64,000 bases of DNA, taken from assembly GCF_900269665.1 (NCBI RefSeq), contig NZ_LT985361.1, positions 4,368,723 to 4,432,722 on the forward strand, given 5' to 3'. The notes below the pieces were generated by a model. That model worked only from the letters and a program-made list of their open reading frames with translations. It searched no databases and had not been told where the DNA came from. A program made the translations under genes and the position numbers. Positions 49,063 through 57,692 of this stretch are shown one piece after another (position 1 is the stretch's first letter; each line of letters opens with the position of its first letter). The DNA is from Nocardia suismassiliense. Lineage in GTDB: Bacteria > Actinomycetota > Actinomycetes > Mycobacteriales > Mycobacteriaceae.

Positions 49063-50415
49063 TCAGCGGGTGAGTTGGAGGATGTCTACGCCTCGGTTGT
49101 TGTCGGCGACGTAGGCGTAGCCGCGGTGCCAGTAGGGGGCCCAGGCGGCTGCGTCGCCGGGGCGGTAGTAGGCGATTTGTTTGGGGTTGGTGGGGTCGCT
49201 GACGTCCAGGAATCGGGTGCCCTGGGCATAGAAGGATTGGACGAGGACCTTGTCCTGGACGTCGAAGTAGTGGGCGGAGCAGTCGGCGGAGGCGGGGTTG
49301 CTGCCTTCTTGGCCGGCGACGCTCCAGGTGCCGATGGTGTTGAGGCGGTACGGTTTTTGCGGGGTCGAGCGCCAGCCTTCGCCGTTGTAGGACCCTTCGA
49401 GGGATGCGATCACCAGCACGCCGTCACCGGCGCAGCCGTCGACGAAGCTCTCTTCGGTGGCGTAGATCAGGTTTCCGTTGCCCCAGGGGCCGGTGCCGCC
49501 GCCGCCGTCTTTCGCGCGATTGCCGATCGGGCGGTAGCTGTTGTGCATGAACTTGGACGGCGCGGCCGTCTCCTTGATGCCGCCGCCGGCGTAGGGGACC
49601 GGATCGTTCGGCGCGGCCATCCGGATTTTGCCGGTCACCGGGTCCTTGTGCATGCCGTCGGTCCAGTACCCGCGCACGCCGCCGCGGCCCGACGCCCAGG
49701 CGACGCCCGTCTGGTCGACCTGGACGTCGTGCACGTAGTCGGTCTTGCCGTCGTTGCGCGCCAGTTCGATCGGGGTGGGGAAGACCTTCGGCTTGCGCGG
49801 ATTCCTGATGTCGGTGACCCAGATCGGGCGACCGCCCCACTCGGCGGGCATGCTGTCGGCCTTGGCCGGGCCACCGGTCCACAGGTATTGGCAGTCGTTG
49901 ATGCAGGTGGTGGTGTGACCCGCGGGTACCTTGACGTAGCTCATCACGGACGGTTTCGCCGGATCGGCGAGGTCGACCACGTAGATGCCGGACTCGCCGG
50001 TGCGGACGTTGCCGCCGAAGGCGCGCGGGTCCCTGGCGAGGAAGACGCGTTTGCGCACCGGATCGACCTCGGTGTCCTCGGTCTCCCACATGCCCGGCAT
50101 ATTGAGCTGCCCGATGAGCTTCGGGGCCGCCGGGTTGGCGGTGAGGTCGTAGGTCTTCACCCCGAACTCGCCGGCAACGACCATGACGTCCCTGGCGCCG
50201 TACTGGAGGAATTGCAGCGAGATCGCACCCTGTGCGTCCGGCACGCTGCCGACGGCTTTGACATTCTTTTCCGCGGCAGGCGCCGCCGTGGCCGACCGTG
50301 CCGCGGCTGGTGGGCCGTCCTCCTCCCCGCAGGCCACGGCGGGCACTGCGGTGGCGGTGAGGGTCGCCGTCACGGCGATCAACAGCAGGGACGACCGGAA
50401 GAACAAGCGGCGCAC
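49063..50415 (-). CDS. Secreted LVIVD-repeat (beta-propeller-like) protein
   Basis: A 450-residue exported protein. The signal peptide is at residues 1-29 (FFRSSLLLIAVTATLTATAVPAVA-C region). LVIVD-type repeats, each with a strand ending in a V-Y-V-V/L-D-L/V-S-x-P pattern, are visible at YVVDLADPAKPSV, WVTDIRNPRKPKV, FLDVSDPTNPKQI and YVADNNRGVDIL. Such repeats build a beta-propeller outside the cell; their ligand is generally unknown. Cysteines (CINDCQ, GCAGDG, ADCSAHY) could form disulfides. The gene stands alone and is divergent from the solute-binding lipoprotein at 50590. Confidence 0.82.
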   Translation of the reverse strand: MRRLFFRSSLLLIAVTATLTATAVPAVACGEEDGPPAAARSATAAPAAEKNVKAVGSVPDAQGAISLQFLQYGARDVMVVAGEFGVKTYDLTANPAAPKLIGQLNMPGMWETEDTEVDPVRKRVFLARDPRAFGGNVRTGESGIYVVDLADPAKPSVMSYVKVPAGHTTTCINDCQYLWTGGPAKADSMPAEWGGRPIWVTDIRNPRKPKVFPTPIELARNDGKTDYVHDVQVDQTGVAWASGRGGVRGYWTDGMHKDPVTGKIRMAAPNDPVPYAGGGIKETAAPSKFMHNSYRPIGNRAKDGGGGTGPWGNGNLIYATEESFVDGCAGDGVLVIASLEGSYNGEGWRSTPQKPYRLNTIGTWSVAGQEGSNPASADCSAHYFDVQDKVLVQSFYAQGTRFLDVSDPTNPKQIAYYRPGDAAAWAPYWHRGYAYVADNNRGVDILQLTR

Positions 50416-50589
50416 AACTACCTCCCAGCGAGGCGTGACCAGGGGATTCCTGGTCGCCGAGATGCCTCACTGTAAGGGTCGGCGAGGCCGCACGCGATAC
50501 CCATGTCGCCAGATCGGGAACTGGGGAGCAACTTTCGCGTGGTAGTCGACGTGATGCCCGGTTCGGCGGTGTGATTCGCGCGCTGCTCG

Positions 50590-52128
50590 GTGAATGATGT
50601 TGTTATGCCAGGTGATCCGTGCCCGAACCGGCCCGCTGCTCGCAATAGCCGGTGGGCTGCTCGTGGCGTGCGCCTTGTTGCCGCGTTCATCGTCCTGCTG
50701 CTCGGCGTCACCGGCTGCGCGGCGTCGGCGGAGCGCCCGGAGCCGGGCGTGATCACGGTCGGTGTCCGCGAACCGGCCGGCCTGCTGCCCGCCGATCTGC
50801 GGGACCAGACGGGCCGGATGATCGTCGGCGCGCTGTGGACACCACTGGTCGACTACGACGCGGCGACCGGGACGACCACCCTGCGGGCCGCCGAGGCGGT
50901 CTCCAGCACGGACCAGATGACCTGGGAGGTCAAGTTACGCAACGGAAACCAGTTCCACGACGGGACACCGGTCACTGCGAAGTCTTACGTGGACACCTGG
51001 CGCACCGTGGCGGCGGAGCGGTGGACCGGCTCGGGCGCGCTCACCGAAGTGTTGCGCGCCAACCAGATCAGCGCGCCGGACGAGCACACCTTGCGGATCG
51101 TGCTCGACCGGCCGTTCGGTCAGGTGCCCGCCGTGCTGGCTGCTCCGGCGTTGCTGCCGCTGCCCGCGTCGGTGCTGGCTTCTCGGGATTGGGCGGGCTT
51201 CGCAGTCAATCCGATCGGCAACGGACCGTTCCGGCTGGCCGAGCCATGGCAGCCGAACTCGGGCGGCCGACTCCTGCGGGTGGGGGAGGCGGCCGGCAAC
51301 GTCCGCGAGATCCAGCTCGAGGCCGGCGATTCCGTCGCGCAGTACGCCCAGGTGCGGGCGGGCTCGCTCGACCTGGCCACCGAGGTGCCCGGCGCGCGGC
51401 ACCACGCCATGCACCAGGATTTCGCCGACCGGCACGCGATGTGGCCACTGCCGGAAGCCAGCTATCTGGCATTCCCGGTGTCGGACAAGCGATTCGAGGA
51501 CGCGGCCGCGCGCCATGCGTTCGCGATGGCGCTGGACCGCGCGGCCTTGGCGGCGGGCCCGCTCGCGAACCAGGTCGATCCGGCCGGCGCGCTGCTACCG
51601 CCCGGCATCGCGCCCGGCGAACGTTCCGCCACCTGCCGGCCGTGCACGCACGACCAGCTCGCGGCGAAGTCGCTGCTCGGCCAGGTCACCTTCACCGGGC
51701 CGGTCACGCTGTATTTCGGTGCCGCACAGGAGCAATGGGCCCAGCCGCTCGCCGAGCAACTGCGCGCCGCCCTCGCCTTGGAGGTGACCGCCCGATCACG
51801 CGGCGACCAGGCGACCCAACCCACCGACGCGCCCCTCCTGCTGACCTATACACCGAGCACCGCCAGCCCCCATGAACTCCTCACCGCCCTCGCGAAAACC
51901 GCGGGCCTCCCCGACGAAGGATTCACCCAGCTGCTCGCCGCCGCCGATGCCGCGGCCACCGCGGCGGAGAGCGGTCAGCGCTACCGCCTCGTCGAAAACC
52001 ACCTGCTGCGCGACCTCCCGGTAGCCCCACTGTGGTCCGGCCACGGCCACGCGGTCTGGACGCCGCGGGTACATCAGGTCATCGCCACACCGTTGCGCGG
52101 CATCGAGCTCGCCTCCATCTCGCTGTGA
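50590..52128 (+). CDS. Peptide/nickel-type ABC transporter substrate-binding lipoprotein (orphan)
   Basis: A 512-residue protein. The hydrophobic signal (VRLVAAFIVLLLGVTGC) ends in a lipobox with Cys43 under the GTG 50590 start. The body is the SBP family 5 (DppA/OppA-like) fold, with GRMIVGALWTPLVDYDAAT, a DGTPVTAKSYVDTWRT segment and NPIGNGPFRLAEPWQPN (signature NPIGNGPF). Family members bind peptides, nickel or related solutes at the outer membrane face and pass them to an ABC permease. No permease or ATPase gene is adjacent; the next gene is an MFS transporter. A start at ATG 50605 is also possible. Divergent from the LVIVD gene. Confidence 0.88.
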   Translation: MNDVVMPGDPCPNRPAARNSRWAARGVRLVAAFIVLLLGVTGCAASAERPEPGVITVGVREPAGLLPADLRDQTGRMIVGALWTPLVDYDAATGTTTLRAAEAVSSTDQMTWEVKLRNGNQFHDGTPVTAKSYVDTWRTVAAERWTGSGALTEVLRANQISAPDEHTLRIVLDRPFGQVPAVLAAPALLPLPASVLASRDWAGFAVNPIGNGPFRLAEPWQPNSGGRLLRVGEAAGNVREIQLEAGDSVAQYAQVRAGSLDLATEVPGARHHAMHQDFADRHAMWPLPEASYLAFPVSDKRFEDAAARHAFAMALDRAALAAGPLANQVDPAGALLPPGIAPGERSATCRPCTHDQLAAKSLLGQVTFTGPVTLYFGAAQEQWAQPLAEQLRAALALEVTARSRGDQATQPTDAPLLLTYTPSTASPHELLTALAKTAGLPDEGFTQLLAAADAAATAAESGQRYRLVENHLLRDLPVAPLWSGHGHAVWTPRVHQVIATPLRGIELASISL

Positions 52129-52214
52129 GCGGTTGCCGTGCCGAAATGTCGGACTCGGCGGTGCGTGCTGAGTCATAGTCGTACAGGGCAATTCGGCACG
52201 AGCGAGGGGCTGTG

Positions 52215-53570
52215 ATGACGAGTGAACCGGCGGCGACTTCCGGGGCGCGATTCGCGCGGGTGGTCGCGGCCAGCGTGGCGGGCACGACGATCGAGTTCTA
52301 CGACTTCTTCCTCTACGGCCTGGCGGCGGCGCTGGTCTTCAACAAGGTGTTCTTTCCGGCCGGTGATCCGTTGGTCGGGGTTCTGCTCGCCATGGGGACC
52401 TATGCGGTGGGGTTTCTCGCGCGGCCGCTCGGCGGGGTGCTGTTCGGCCACCTCGGCGACCGGGTCGGACGGCGGCGCACCTTGTCCATCACGTTGATGC
52501 TGATGGGTGCGGCGACGGTGGCGATCGGGCTCCTTCCGTCCTACGCGACGATCGGAGTCGCGGCGCCGATGCTGCTGGTGCTGCTGCGGTTGGTGCAGGG
52601 GTTGGCGCTCGGCGGGGAATGGGGCGGCGCGGTGCTGCTGGTGGCCGAGCACGGGTCGGCGGCGCACCGGGGGTTCTGGAGCAGCTGGCCGCAGACCGGC
52701 GGGCCATTGGGGAACCTGCTGGCCACCGGGGTGCTCGCCGCGCTCGGACTCGGTGTCTCCAACGCGGAATTCGAGGCCTGGGGCTGGCGGATTCCGTTCC
52801 TGCTGTCGATAGTGCTTGTCGCGGTAGGGCTTTGGCTACGGCACGCGGTGGAGGAATCACCGATCTTCGTGGCGGCACAGCGGCGCGGGGCGACGCGGCA
52901 GGGGCACGCGCCGCTGCGGGTCGTAGTGGGCCGTTATCGCAAGCAGGTGCTGATGGCGGCGCTGGCCGACGTCGGCGAGAAGGCGACGTATTACACCTTC
53001 AGCATCTTCTTGCTCGCGTATCTGACCCAGGTGGTGCACGTGCCGAAATCCACTGCGCTGACCGCGATTACCATCGCCTCGGTCTTCCAGGCGACCGCGA
53101 TCGTGCTGGGTGGGGCGCTCGGCGACCGGTTCGGGCGACGGGTGACCAGCGTGCTGCTCGCCGTGCTGGTCGCGGTGTGGGCGCTGAGTGCGCTGCCCAT
53201 GGTGGACAGCGGAAGTGCGGTCCGGATCACCGTGGTCATCACCGTCGGACTGACCCTGCACGGCCTGCTGACGGGCGCGCAGGCGCCGTTCTTCGCGGAG
53301 CTGTTCCCGAGCGAAGTGCGGTACACCGGAGCGTCATTGGGCTACCAACTCGCGACGATCGTCGGCGGTTCACTGATTCCGCTCATCGGTCTGGCACTGC
53401 TGCAACGCTTTCCGTCGACCGTGCCCATCACGCTGCTGCTGTGCGCGACGCTGGCCTGTACCGCGAGCGCGTTCCTCTGGGCCGGCGAGACCCGCGGGCG
53501 CGATCTGCGCGACATTGCGGGGGAGACCGGCTCACCGACCGGCTCGCGCCGCTCGACCTCCGCCTCCTGA
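52215..53570 (+). CDS. MHS-family metabolite:proton symporter (MFS)
   Basis: A 451-residue membrane protein with twelve predicted segments. The metabolite:H+ symporter family motif appears early (GTTIEFYDFFLYGLAAALVF, loop between segments 2 and 3 as HLGDRVGRRRTLS). The second MFS loop motif recurs after segment 8 as GALGDRFGRRVTS. This branch takes up organic acids, shikimate, citrate or osmolytes such as proline and betaine with protons. The start is the ATG at 52215, just after an in-frame GTG at 52212. It follows the solute-binding gene but the 86-bp gap and different transport type do not show a shared substrate. Confidence 0.92.
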   Translation: MTSEPAATSGARFARVVAASVAGTTIEFYDFFLYGLAAALVFNKVFFPAGDPLVGVLLAMGTYAVGFLARPLGGVLFGHLGDRVGRRRTLSITLMLMGAATVAIGLLPSYATIGVAAPMLLVLLRLVQGLALGGEWGGAVLLVAEHGSAAHRGFWSSWPQTGGPLGNLLATGVLAALGLGVSNAEFEAWGWRIPFLLSIVLVAVGLWLRHAVEESPIFVAAQRRGATRQGHAPLRVVVGRYRKQVLMAALADVGEKATYYTFSIFLLAYLTQVVHVPKSTALTAITIASVFQATAIVLGGALGDRFGRRVTSVLLAVLVAVWALSALPMVDSGSAVRITVVITVGLTLHGLLTGAQAPFFAELFPSEVRYTGASLGYQLATIVGGSLIPLIGLALLQRFPSTVPITLLLCATLACTASAFLWAGETRGRDLRDIAGETGSPTGSRRSTSAS

Positions 53571-53681
53571 AGCCGCTGTCGGGTGTTCGGCGGACAGACG
53601 GCGTAAGTCCTTGGTGCAACACTCATCTGGACGGCACCGAACGATGAGTGCCGTCTCGACACAGCACGCGAGGAGTGCGTT

Positions 53682-54044
53682 ATGCGACTGGTGGTGAACC
53701 GCAGCCAGACGGCGGTCAAGGGCAGGCTCGGCGGGCACAAGGGCATCGAGTTCAATCTCACCTGCCGGCTCCAGCTCACGGACGAGGAGAGCAGGCTCGT
53801 CCAGCAGTACACGCTGCTGGAATATCCGCTGACCTGGCGCACCTTCCAGGGCACCCAGCTGGTCGGCGACACCATCGGCAGTCTGCTGAACGGCTCGAGT
53901 CAGACGGTGTCGGACGTGAAGACGTTGCTGTCCAACGAAGCCGTGATCAAGGATGCGATCGACGAGTTGCCGACGCTGTTCGAGGTCTGCCGGACCTTCG
54001 GCGGCAACGAGATCATCGACTACCCGCGCGAGAAGAGTGCGTGA
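53682..54044 (+). CDS. Small hypothetical protein
   Basis: A 120-residue soluble protein with no signal peptide or membrane segment. It begins RLVVNRSQTAVKGRLGGHKGIEFNLTCRLQLTDEE, with a beta-rich first half and a helical second half (NEAVIKDAIDELPTLFEVC). I do not recognise a domain. The start codon ATG 53682 has gaggag upstream and the codon use matches real genes, so it is probably expressed. Its last codons form the left arm of a strong hairpin (54017-54061), which would couple termination of translation to termination of transcription. It is convergent with the acyl-CoA oxidase-like gene. Confidence 0.72.
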   Translation: MRLVVNRSQTAVKGRLGGHKGIEFNLTCRLQLTDEESRLVQQYTLLEYPLTWRTFQGTQLVGDTIGSLLNGSSQTVSDVKTLLSNEAVIKDAIDELPTLFEVCRTFGGNEIIDYPREKSA

Positions 54045-54061
54045 CCGCGCGCGGGTAGTCG
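54017..54061. terminator. Hairpin overlapping the 3' end of the small hypothetical gene
   Basis: Perfect 14-bp arms cgactacccgcgcg (54017-54030) and its complement (54048-54061) flank a loop that contains the stop codon of the gene at 53682. The left arm is inside the coding sequence. It also sits 8 bp beyond the end of the convergent acyl-CoA oxidase-like gene and can terminate both. Confidence 0.75.
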
Positions 54062-54068
54062 AGGTGTT

Positions 54069-56000
54069 CTAGCCTCGCTCGAACACGCTCGCGTCGTCCA
54101 GCATCGCGGCGTGCAGCATGGATTCCGGCACGCCCATGCCCTCGACGAGGGTGAGCGCTTCCGGCCGGAGCCGGTCGACGAGCTCGTTGACGCCCCGGCG
54201 CACCGCCTTGGCCCGCTCGACGGACATGAACCGGTGCATGATGTACCACGCCTGGTTCTCTTCCAGCGTCGAGTAGACGAAGAGATCGCAGACCGTCTCC
54301 GCGAGGGCGCGCGCGTCCTCGTCTTGAATGTCCTCGATGCCCTCGATGAAGGCCTCCAGCACCAGGCGATCGATGTGCGCGGTGCCCGCAGCGAGGATGT
54401 GATCCTGGGCGTTGTTGAAGGCTTCGAACGGCGTGGTGTCCTTGGCCCGGGCGCGCAGGCGGTGACCCGCGGTGCGCACCAGGTACTCCTCGCGGTCGGC
54501 GAACAGCTGGAGCTGCACCGCGCGCCGGGCGAGATCGCCGTCATCGATGGAGTCGTTGGAACCGTCGCGCAGGCGCTGGATCAGCTGCCGCACACCGGTC
54601 ACCTTGCGCACTTCGTCACCGGCCATGGTGGCGGCGAACTTCACCCAGCCCAGCGCGTCCAGGTCACGCACCTCGTCGGAGTACGCGGTGAGCAGTTCCT
54701 TGGCGACCAGCTGGGTGAGCACCACATTGTCGCCCTCGAAGGTAGTGAACACGTCGGTGTCCGCCTTCAGCCCGACGAGCCGGTTCTCGGTCAAATAGCC
54801 TGCGCCGCCGCAAGCTTCCCGGCACTCCTGGATGGCGCGGGTGGCGTGCCGGGTCTGCGCGACCTTCAAACCGGCGGCCCGCTTCTCCAGCGCCCGCTGC
54901 GAACTCGGGTTGAGATCCTGACCGGTCTGCACGAGATGCATGCGGCGCACCAGGTCGTTCTGCGCGAACGCCAAGGCGTAGGTCTTGGCGACCAGCGGCA
55001 GCAAGCGCCGCTGGTGGCTGCGGTAATCCAGCAGCACCGTCTCCTGCCCGCTGTCCGGGTCGGAGAACTGCCTGCGCTTCAACGCGTAACGCAGCGCGAT
55101 GCTCAGCGCGACCCGAGTCCCTGCCGCGGCCGCACCGCCGACGCTGACCCGCCCGCGCACCAGCGTGCCCAGGGTGGTGAAGAAGCGACGGCTCGGATTC
55201 TCGATCTCGGAGGTGTAGGTGCCATCCGGTTCGACGTCGGCGTACCGGTTGAGCAGGTTCTCCCGCGGAATGCGCACGTGGTCGAACACGATGCGTCCGT
55301 TGTCGACACCCGGCAGGCCGCCCTTGAGCCCATCGTCGATGGTGGTCACGCCCGGCAGATCGGCACCGTTCTCGTCGCGGATCGGCACCAGCAGGCAGTG
55401 CACGCCGCGACCCTCGCCCTGGGTGATCAGCTGCGCGAAAACCGCTGCCATTCTTGCGTGTTCGGCGGCACCACCGATGTAATCCTTGCGCGCCGAGGGT
55501 GTCGGCGAGTGGATCACGAACTCCTCGGTGTCCGGATCGTAGGTCGCGGTGGTCTCCAGGTGGGCCACGTCGCTGCCGTGCCCGGACTCGGTCATCGCGA
55601 AACAGCCGAGCAGATCGAGCGAGATCAGCCGCTTGATGTATTCGCGGTGCCGCTCGGTGCCGAGGTTCTCCACCGCCCCGCCGAACAGCCCCCACTGCAC
55701 GCCCGCTTTGACCCACAGCGACAGATCCGTGTAAGCCAGCATTTCCAGCCCCGTGACCGCGGCGCCCGGCTCGCTGGTGCCACCGTTCTCCCGGCGGAAA
55801 CCGCGCTCGGCGTAGCCCATGGTGGCGATGACGCGCATCTGCTCGAGCACCCGCGCCCGAGCGGCCTTGTAGTCCAGGTAGGGGTCTCCGGCGAACTTGT
55901 CGTCCGCGAGCTGGATTCGGGCCTGCTCCCGGATCTCGCCCCACGGTCCGTCCAGTGCTGCGCGTAGGTGATCCGCCGTCGTCGCGGTGCCGGTAGTCAT
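54069..56000 (-). CDS. Acyl-CoA dehydrogenase/oxidase family protein
   Basis: A 643-residue flavoprotein, longer than the usual 380-400 residue acyl-CoA dehydrogenases and close to acyl-CoA oxidases. The FAD/substrate region shows CFAMTESGHGSDVA with a middle beta domain, then the catalytic region VFTTFEGDNVVLTQLVAKELL (catalytic Glu in TFEGDN). A C-terminal oxidase-like helical extension of about 200 residues follows. It would introduce a double bond in an acyl-CoA and reduce oxygen or an electron carrier. The start at ATG 56000 follows a short leader. It faces a TetR gene at 56107 across a region with two tandem operators, so that regulator may affect it. Confidence 0.9.
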   Translation of the reverse strand: MTTGTATTADHLRAALDGPWGEIREQARIQLADDKFAGDPYLDYKAARARVLEQMRVIATMGYAERGFRRENGGTSEPGAAVTGLEMLAYTDLSLWVKAGVQWGLFGGAVENLGTERHREYIKRLISLDLLGCFAMTESGHGSDVAHLETTATYDPDTEEFVIHSPTPSARKDYIGGAAEHARMAAVFAQLITQGEGRGVHCLLVPIRDENGADLPGVTTIDDGLKGGLPGVDNGRIVFDHVRIPRENLLNRYADVEPDGTYTSEIENPSRRFFTTLGTLVRGRVSVGGAAAAGTRVALSIALRYALKRRQFSDPDSGQETVLLDYRSHQRRLLPLVAKTYALAFAQNDLVRRMHLVQTGQDLNPSSQRALEKRAAGLKVAQTRHATRAIQECREACGGAGYLTENRLVGLKADTDVFTTFEGDNVVLTQLVAKELLTAYSDEVRDLDALGWVKFAATMAGDEVRKVTGVRQLIQRLRDGSNDSIDDGDLARRAVQLQLFADREEYLVRTAGHRLRARAKDTTPFEAFNNAQDHILAAGTAHIDRLVLEAFIEGIEDIQDEDARALAETVCDLFVYSTLEENQAWYIMHRFMSVERAKAVRRGVNELVDRLRPEALTLVEGMGVPESMLHAAMLDDASVFERG

Positions 56001-56068
56001 AACTCGACATTAGCCCGCGCCGCGCCGAGCAAACCGTGACTGTTGACACGACATTCCGGGCAGGGCCC

Positions 56069-56109
56069 TTGTGGCGGATTGAACGAGTGTTTAATATATT
56101 GAACATGTG
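56069..56109 (+). promoter_or_regulatory. Leaderless promoter of the TetR-ABC operon
   Basis: A -35 TTGTGG (56069-56074), a 17-bp spacer and a -10 TAATAT (56092-56097) precede the GTG start codon at 56107 by nine bases. No ribosome site is present, so the message probably starts at or near the codon. Two tandem operators cover this promoter. Confidence 0.6.
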
Positions 56110-56114
56110 TTTAA
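56078..56114. promoter_or_regulatory. Tandem TetR operators, 20-bp spaced
   Basis: Two copies of ATTGAAC-N4-GTTTAA (56078-56094 and 56098-56114) lie exactly 20 bp apart, two turns of the helix. Each is an imperfect palindrome (TTGAAC / GTTTAA). Copy 1 overlaps the -10 box and copy 2 overlaps the start codon, so a bound repressor would block transcription and translation start together. Confidence 0.75.
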
Positions 56115-56760
56115 CGAACAGCCCCTACCGCAAGGACCCGCCGCGGATCTGACCACGGCGGCCCGAATCCGTGACGCCGCGATCGAGGTCTTCGGCGACC
56201 AGGGCTTCCAGGTCGGCGTGCGCGTGATCGCCCAGGCGGCAGGCGTTTCGCCCGGCCTGGTGAACCATCACTTCGGCTCCAAGGACGGCCTGCGCGCCGC
56301 CTGTGACGAGCGGGTGCTCCAGCTGATTCGCGACGAGAAGGTCAAGGCGATCACCGCGCAGAGTGTGGCGAAAGGCATGCTGTCCGCGCTGGCCGAGATC
56401 GAGGTGTACGGACCACTGGTCGCCTACATGGTGCGCAGCCTGCAGGCGGGTGGGCCGATGGCTCGGTCGCTTTTCGAGCACATGGTCGCCGATGCCGAGA
56501 TCTACATCCAGCAGGGCGTCGATGCGGGCGCGCTCAAACCGAGCCGCGACCCGGCGGCGCGTGCCAGATATCTGATGACACTCAACGTCGGCGCGACCCT
56601 GCTGTGGGTGCAGATGCATCAGCAGCCCGGCGAAAAGCTCGACTTCCGCAAGGCGATTCGTGAGCTGACCGAGGAGCTCACACCCCCCGCCCTGGAGTTC
56701 TACACCCAGGGCATCCTGACCGACCCCACGCTATTGGACACTTTCATCGAGGAGCATTGA
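56107..56760 (+). CDS. TetR-family transcriptional regulator of an efflux operon
   Basis: A 217-residue protein. The helix-turn-helix is at about residues 19-65 (TAARIRDAAIEVFGDQGF, then VRVIAQAAGVSPGLVNHHFGSKDGLRAA). The C-terminal ligand domain is helical (LMTLNVGATLLWVQMHQ). It starts at a leaderless GTG at 56107 within its own operator pair. Its TGA overlaps the ATG of the ABC ATPase gene by one base, so regulator, ATPase and permease form one operon. This layout fits a drug- or lipid-responsive repressor that autoregulates an exporter. Confidence 0.93.
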   Translation: MFNEQPLPQGPAADLTTAARIRDAAIEVFGDQGFQVGVRVIAQAAGVSPGLVNHHFGSKDGLRAACDERVLQLIRDEKVKAITAQSVAKGMLSALAEIEVYGPLVAYMVRSLQAGGPMARSLFEHMVADAEIYIQQGVDAGALKPSRDPAARARYLMTLNVGATLLWVQMHQQPGEKLDFRKAIRELTEELTPPALEFYTQGILTDPTLLDTFIEEH

Positions 56761-57692
56761 TGTCCGAGGTCATCCAAATCAACAATCTCCGTAAGACTTT
56801 CGGTCATGTCGCCGCACTGGACGGCCTCGACCTCACGGTCAGCGAGGGCGAGATCCACGGCTTCCTGGGCCCCAACGGCGCCGGTAAGTCCACCACCATC
56901 CGCGTCCTGCTCGGCATTCTGCGCGCCACCTCCGGCCGCGCCGAACTGCTCGGGCGCGACCCGTGGTCCGACGCGGTCGCGCTGCACCACGAACTCGCTT
57001 ATGTGCCAGGCGATGTCACGCTGTGGCCGTCGCTGTCCGGCGGCGAGACGATCGACCTGCTCGCCCGCATGCGCGGCGGCATCAACGCCGAACGGCGCGA
57101 AGAACTGATCGAACGGTTCGATCTGGATCCGCGCAAGAAGGCGCGCACCTACTCCAAGGGCAACCGGCAGAAGGTCGCGCTGATCTCCGCGCTCGCGTCC
57201 GACGTTCGACTGTTGCTGCTCGACGAACCGACCTCGGGCCTGGATCCGTTGATGGAACAGGTGTTTCGCGAATGCGTCGAGGAAGCCAAGCAGCGCGGCA
57301 CCACCGTACTGTTGTCCAGCCACATCCTGTCCGAGGTGGAGGCGCTCTGCGATCGGGTGACCATCATCCGGGCTGGACGCACCGTGGAGAGCGGCTCGCT
57401 GCAGGAGCTGCGGCACCTCTCCCGCACCTCGATCACCGCCGAATTAACGGGTGACCCAGGGGATCTCAGCCGCATCGACGGCGTCGAGGACATCGAGCGG
57501 GACGGCTCGACCCTGCGCTGCCAGGTGGACGGTGAGCACCTCGGTGAGCTGATCCGGGTGCTCGGCGACGCCGGCGTGCGCAGCCTGACCAGCGCACCGC
57601 CGACCCTGGAAGAGCTGTTCATGCGGCACTACCACGTCGACGGCGACGCCTCGGCGCACGCGACGAAGAACGGGGAGAAGGTGGGCGCATGA
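56760..57692 (+). CDS. ABC transporter ATP-binding protein (exporter type)
   Basis: A 310-residue ATPase. Walker A is GPNGAGKST at about residue 36-44, the Q-loop region is near ELAYVPGDVTLW, the signature motif is degenerate (YSKGNRQK instead of LSGGQ), Walker B is LLLLDEPTSGLD and the H-loop is SSHILSEV. A C-terminal extension of about 90 residues after the NBD matches the DrrA-type ATPases of antibiotic exporters. Start ATG 56760 overlaps the regulator stop by one base; the stop overlaps the permease start by 4 bp. It should power the exporter formed with the 57689 product. Confidence 0.93.
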   Translation: MSEVIQINNLRKTFGHVAALDGLDLTVSEGEIHGFLGPNGAGKSTTIRVLLGILRATSGRAELLGRDPWSDAVALHHELAYVPGDVTLWPSLSGGETIDLLARMRGGINAERREELIERFDLDPRKKARTYSKGNRQKVALISALASDVRLLLLDEPTSGLDPLMEQVFRECVEEAKQRGTTVLLSSHILSEVEALCDRVTIIRAGRTVESGSLQELRHLSRTSITAELTGDPGDLSRIDGVEDIERDGSTLRCQVDGEHLGELIRVLGDAGVRSLTSAPPTLEELFMRHYHVDGDASAHATKNGEKVGA

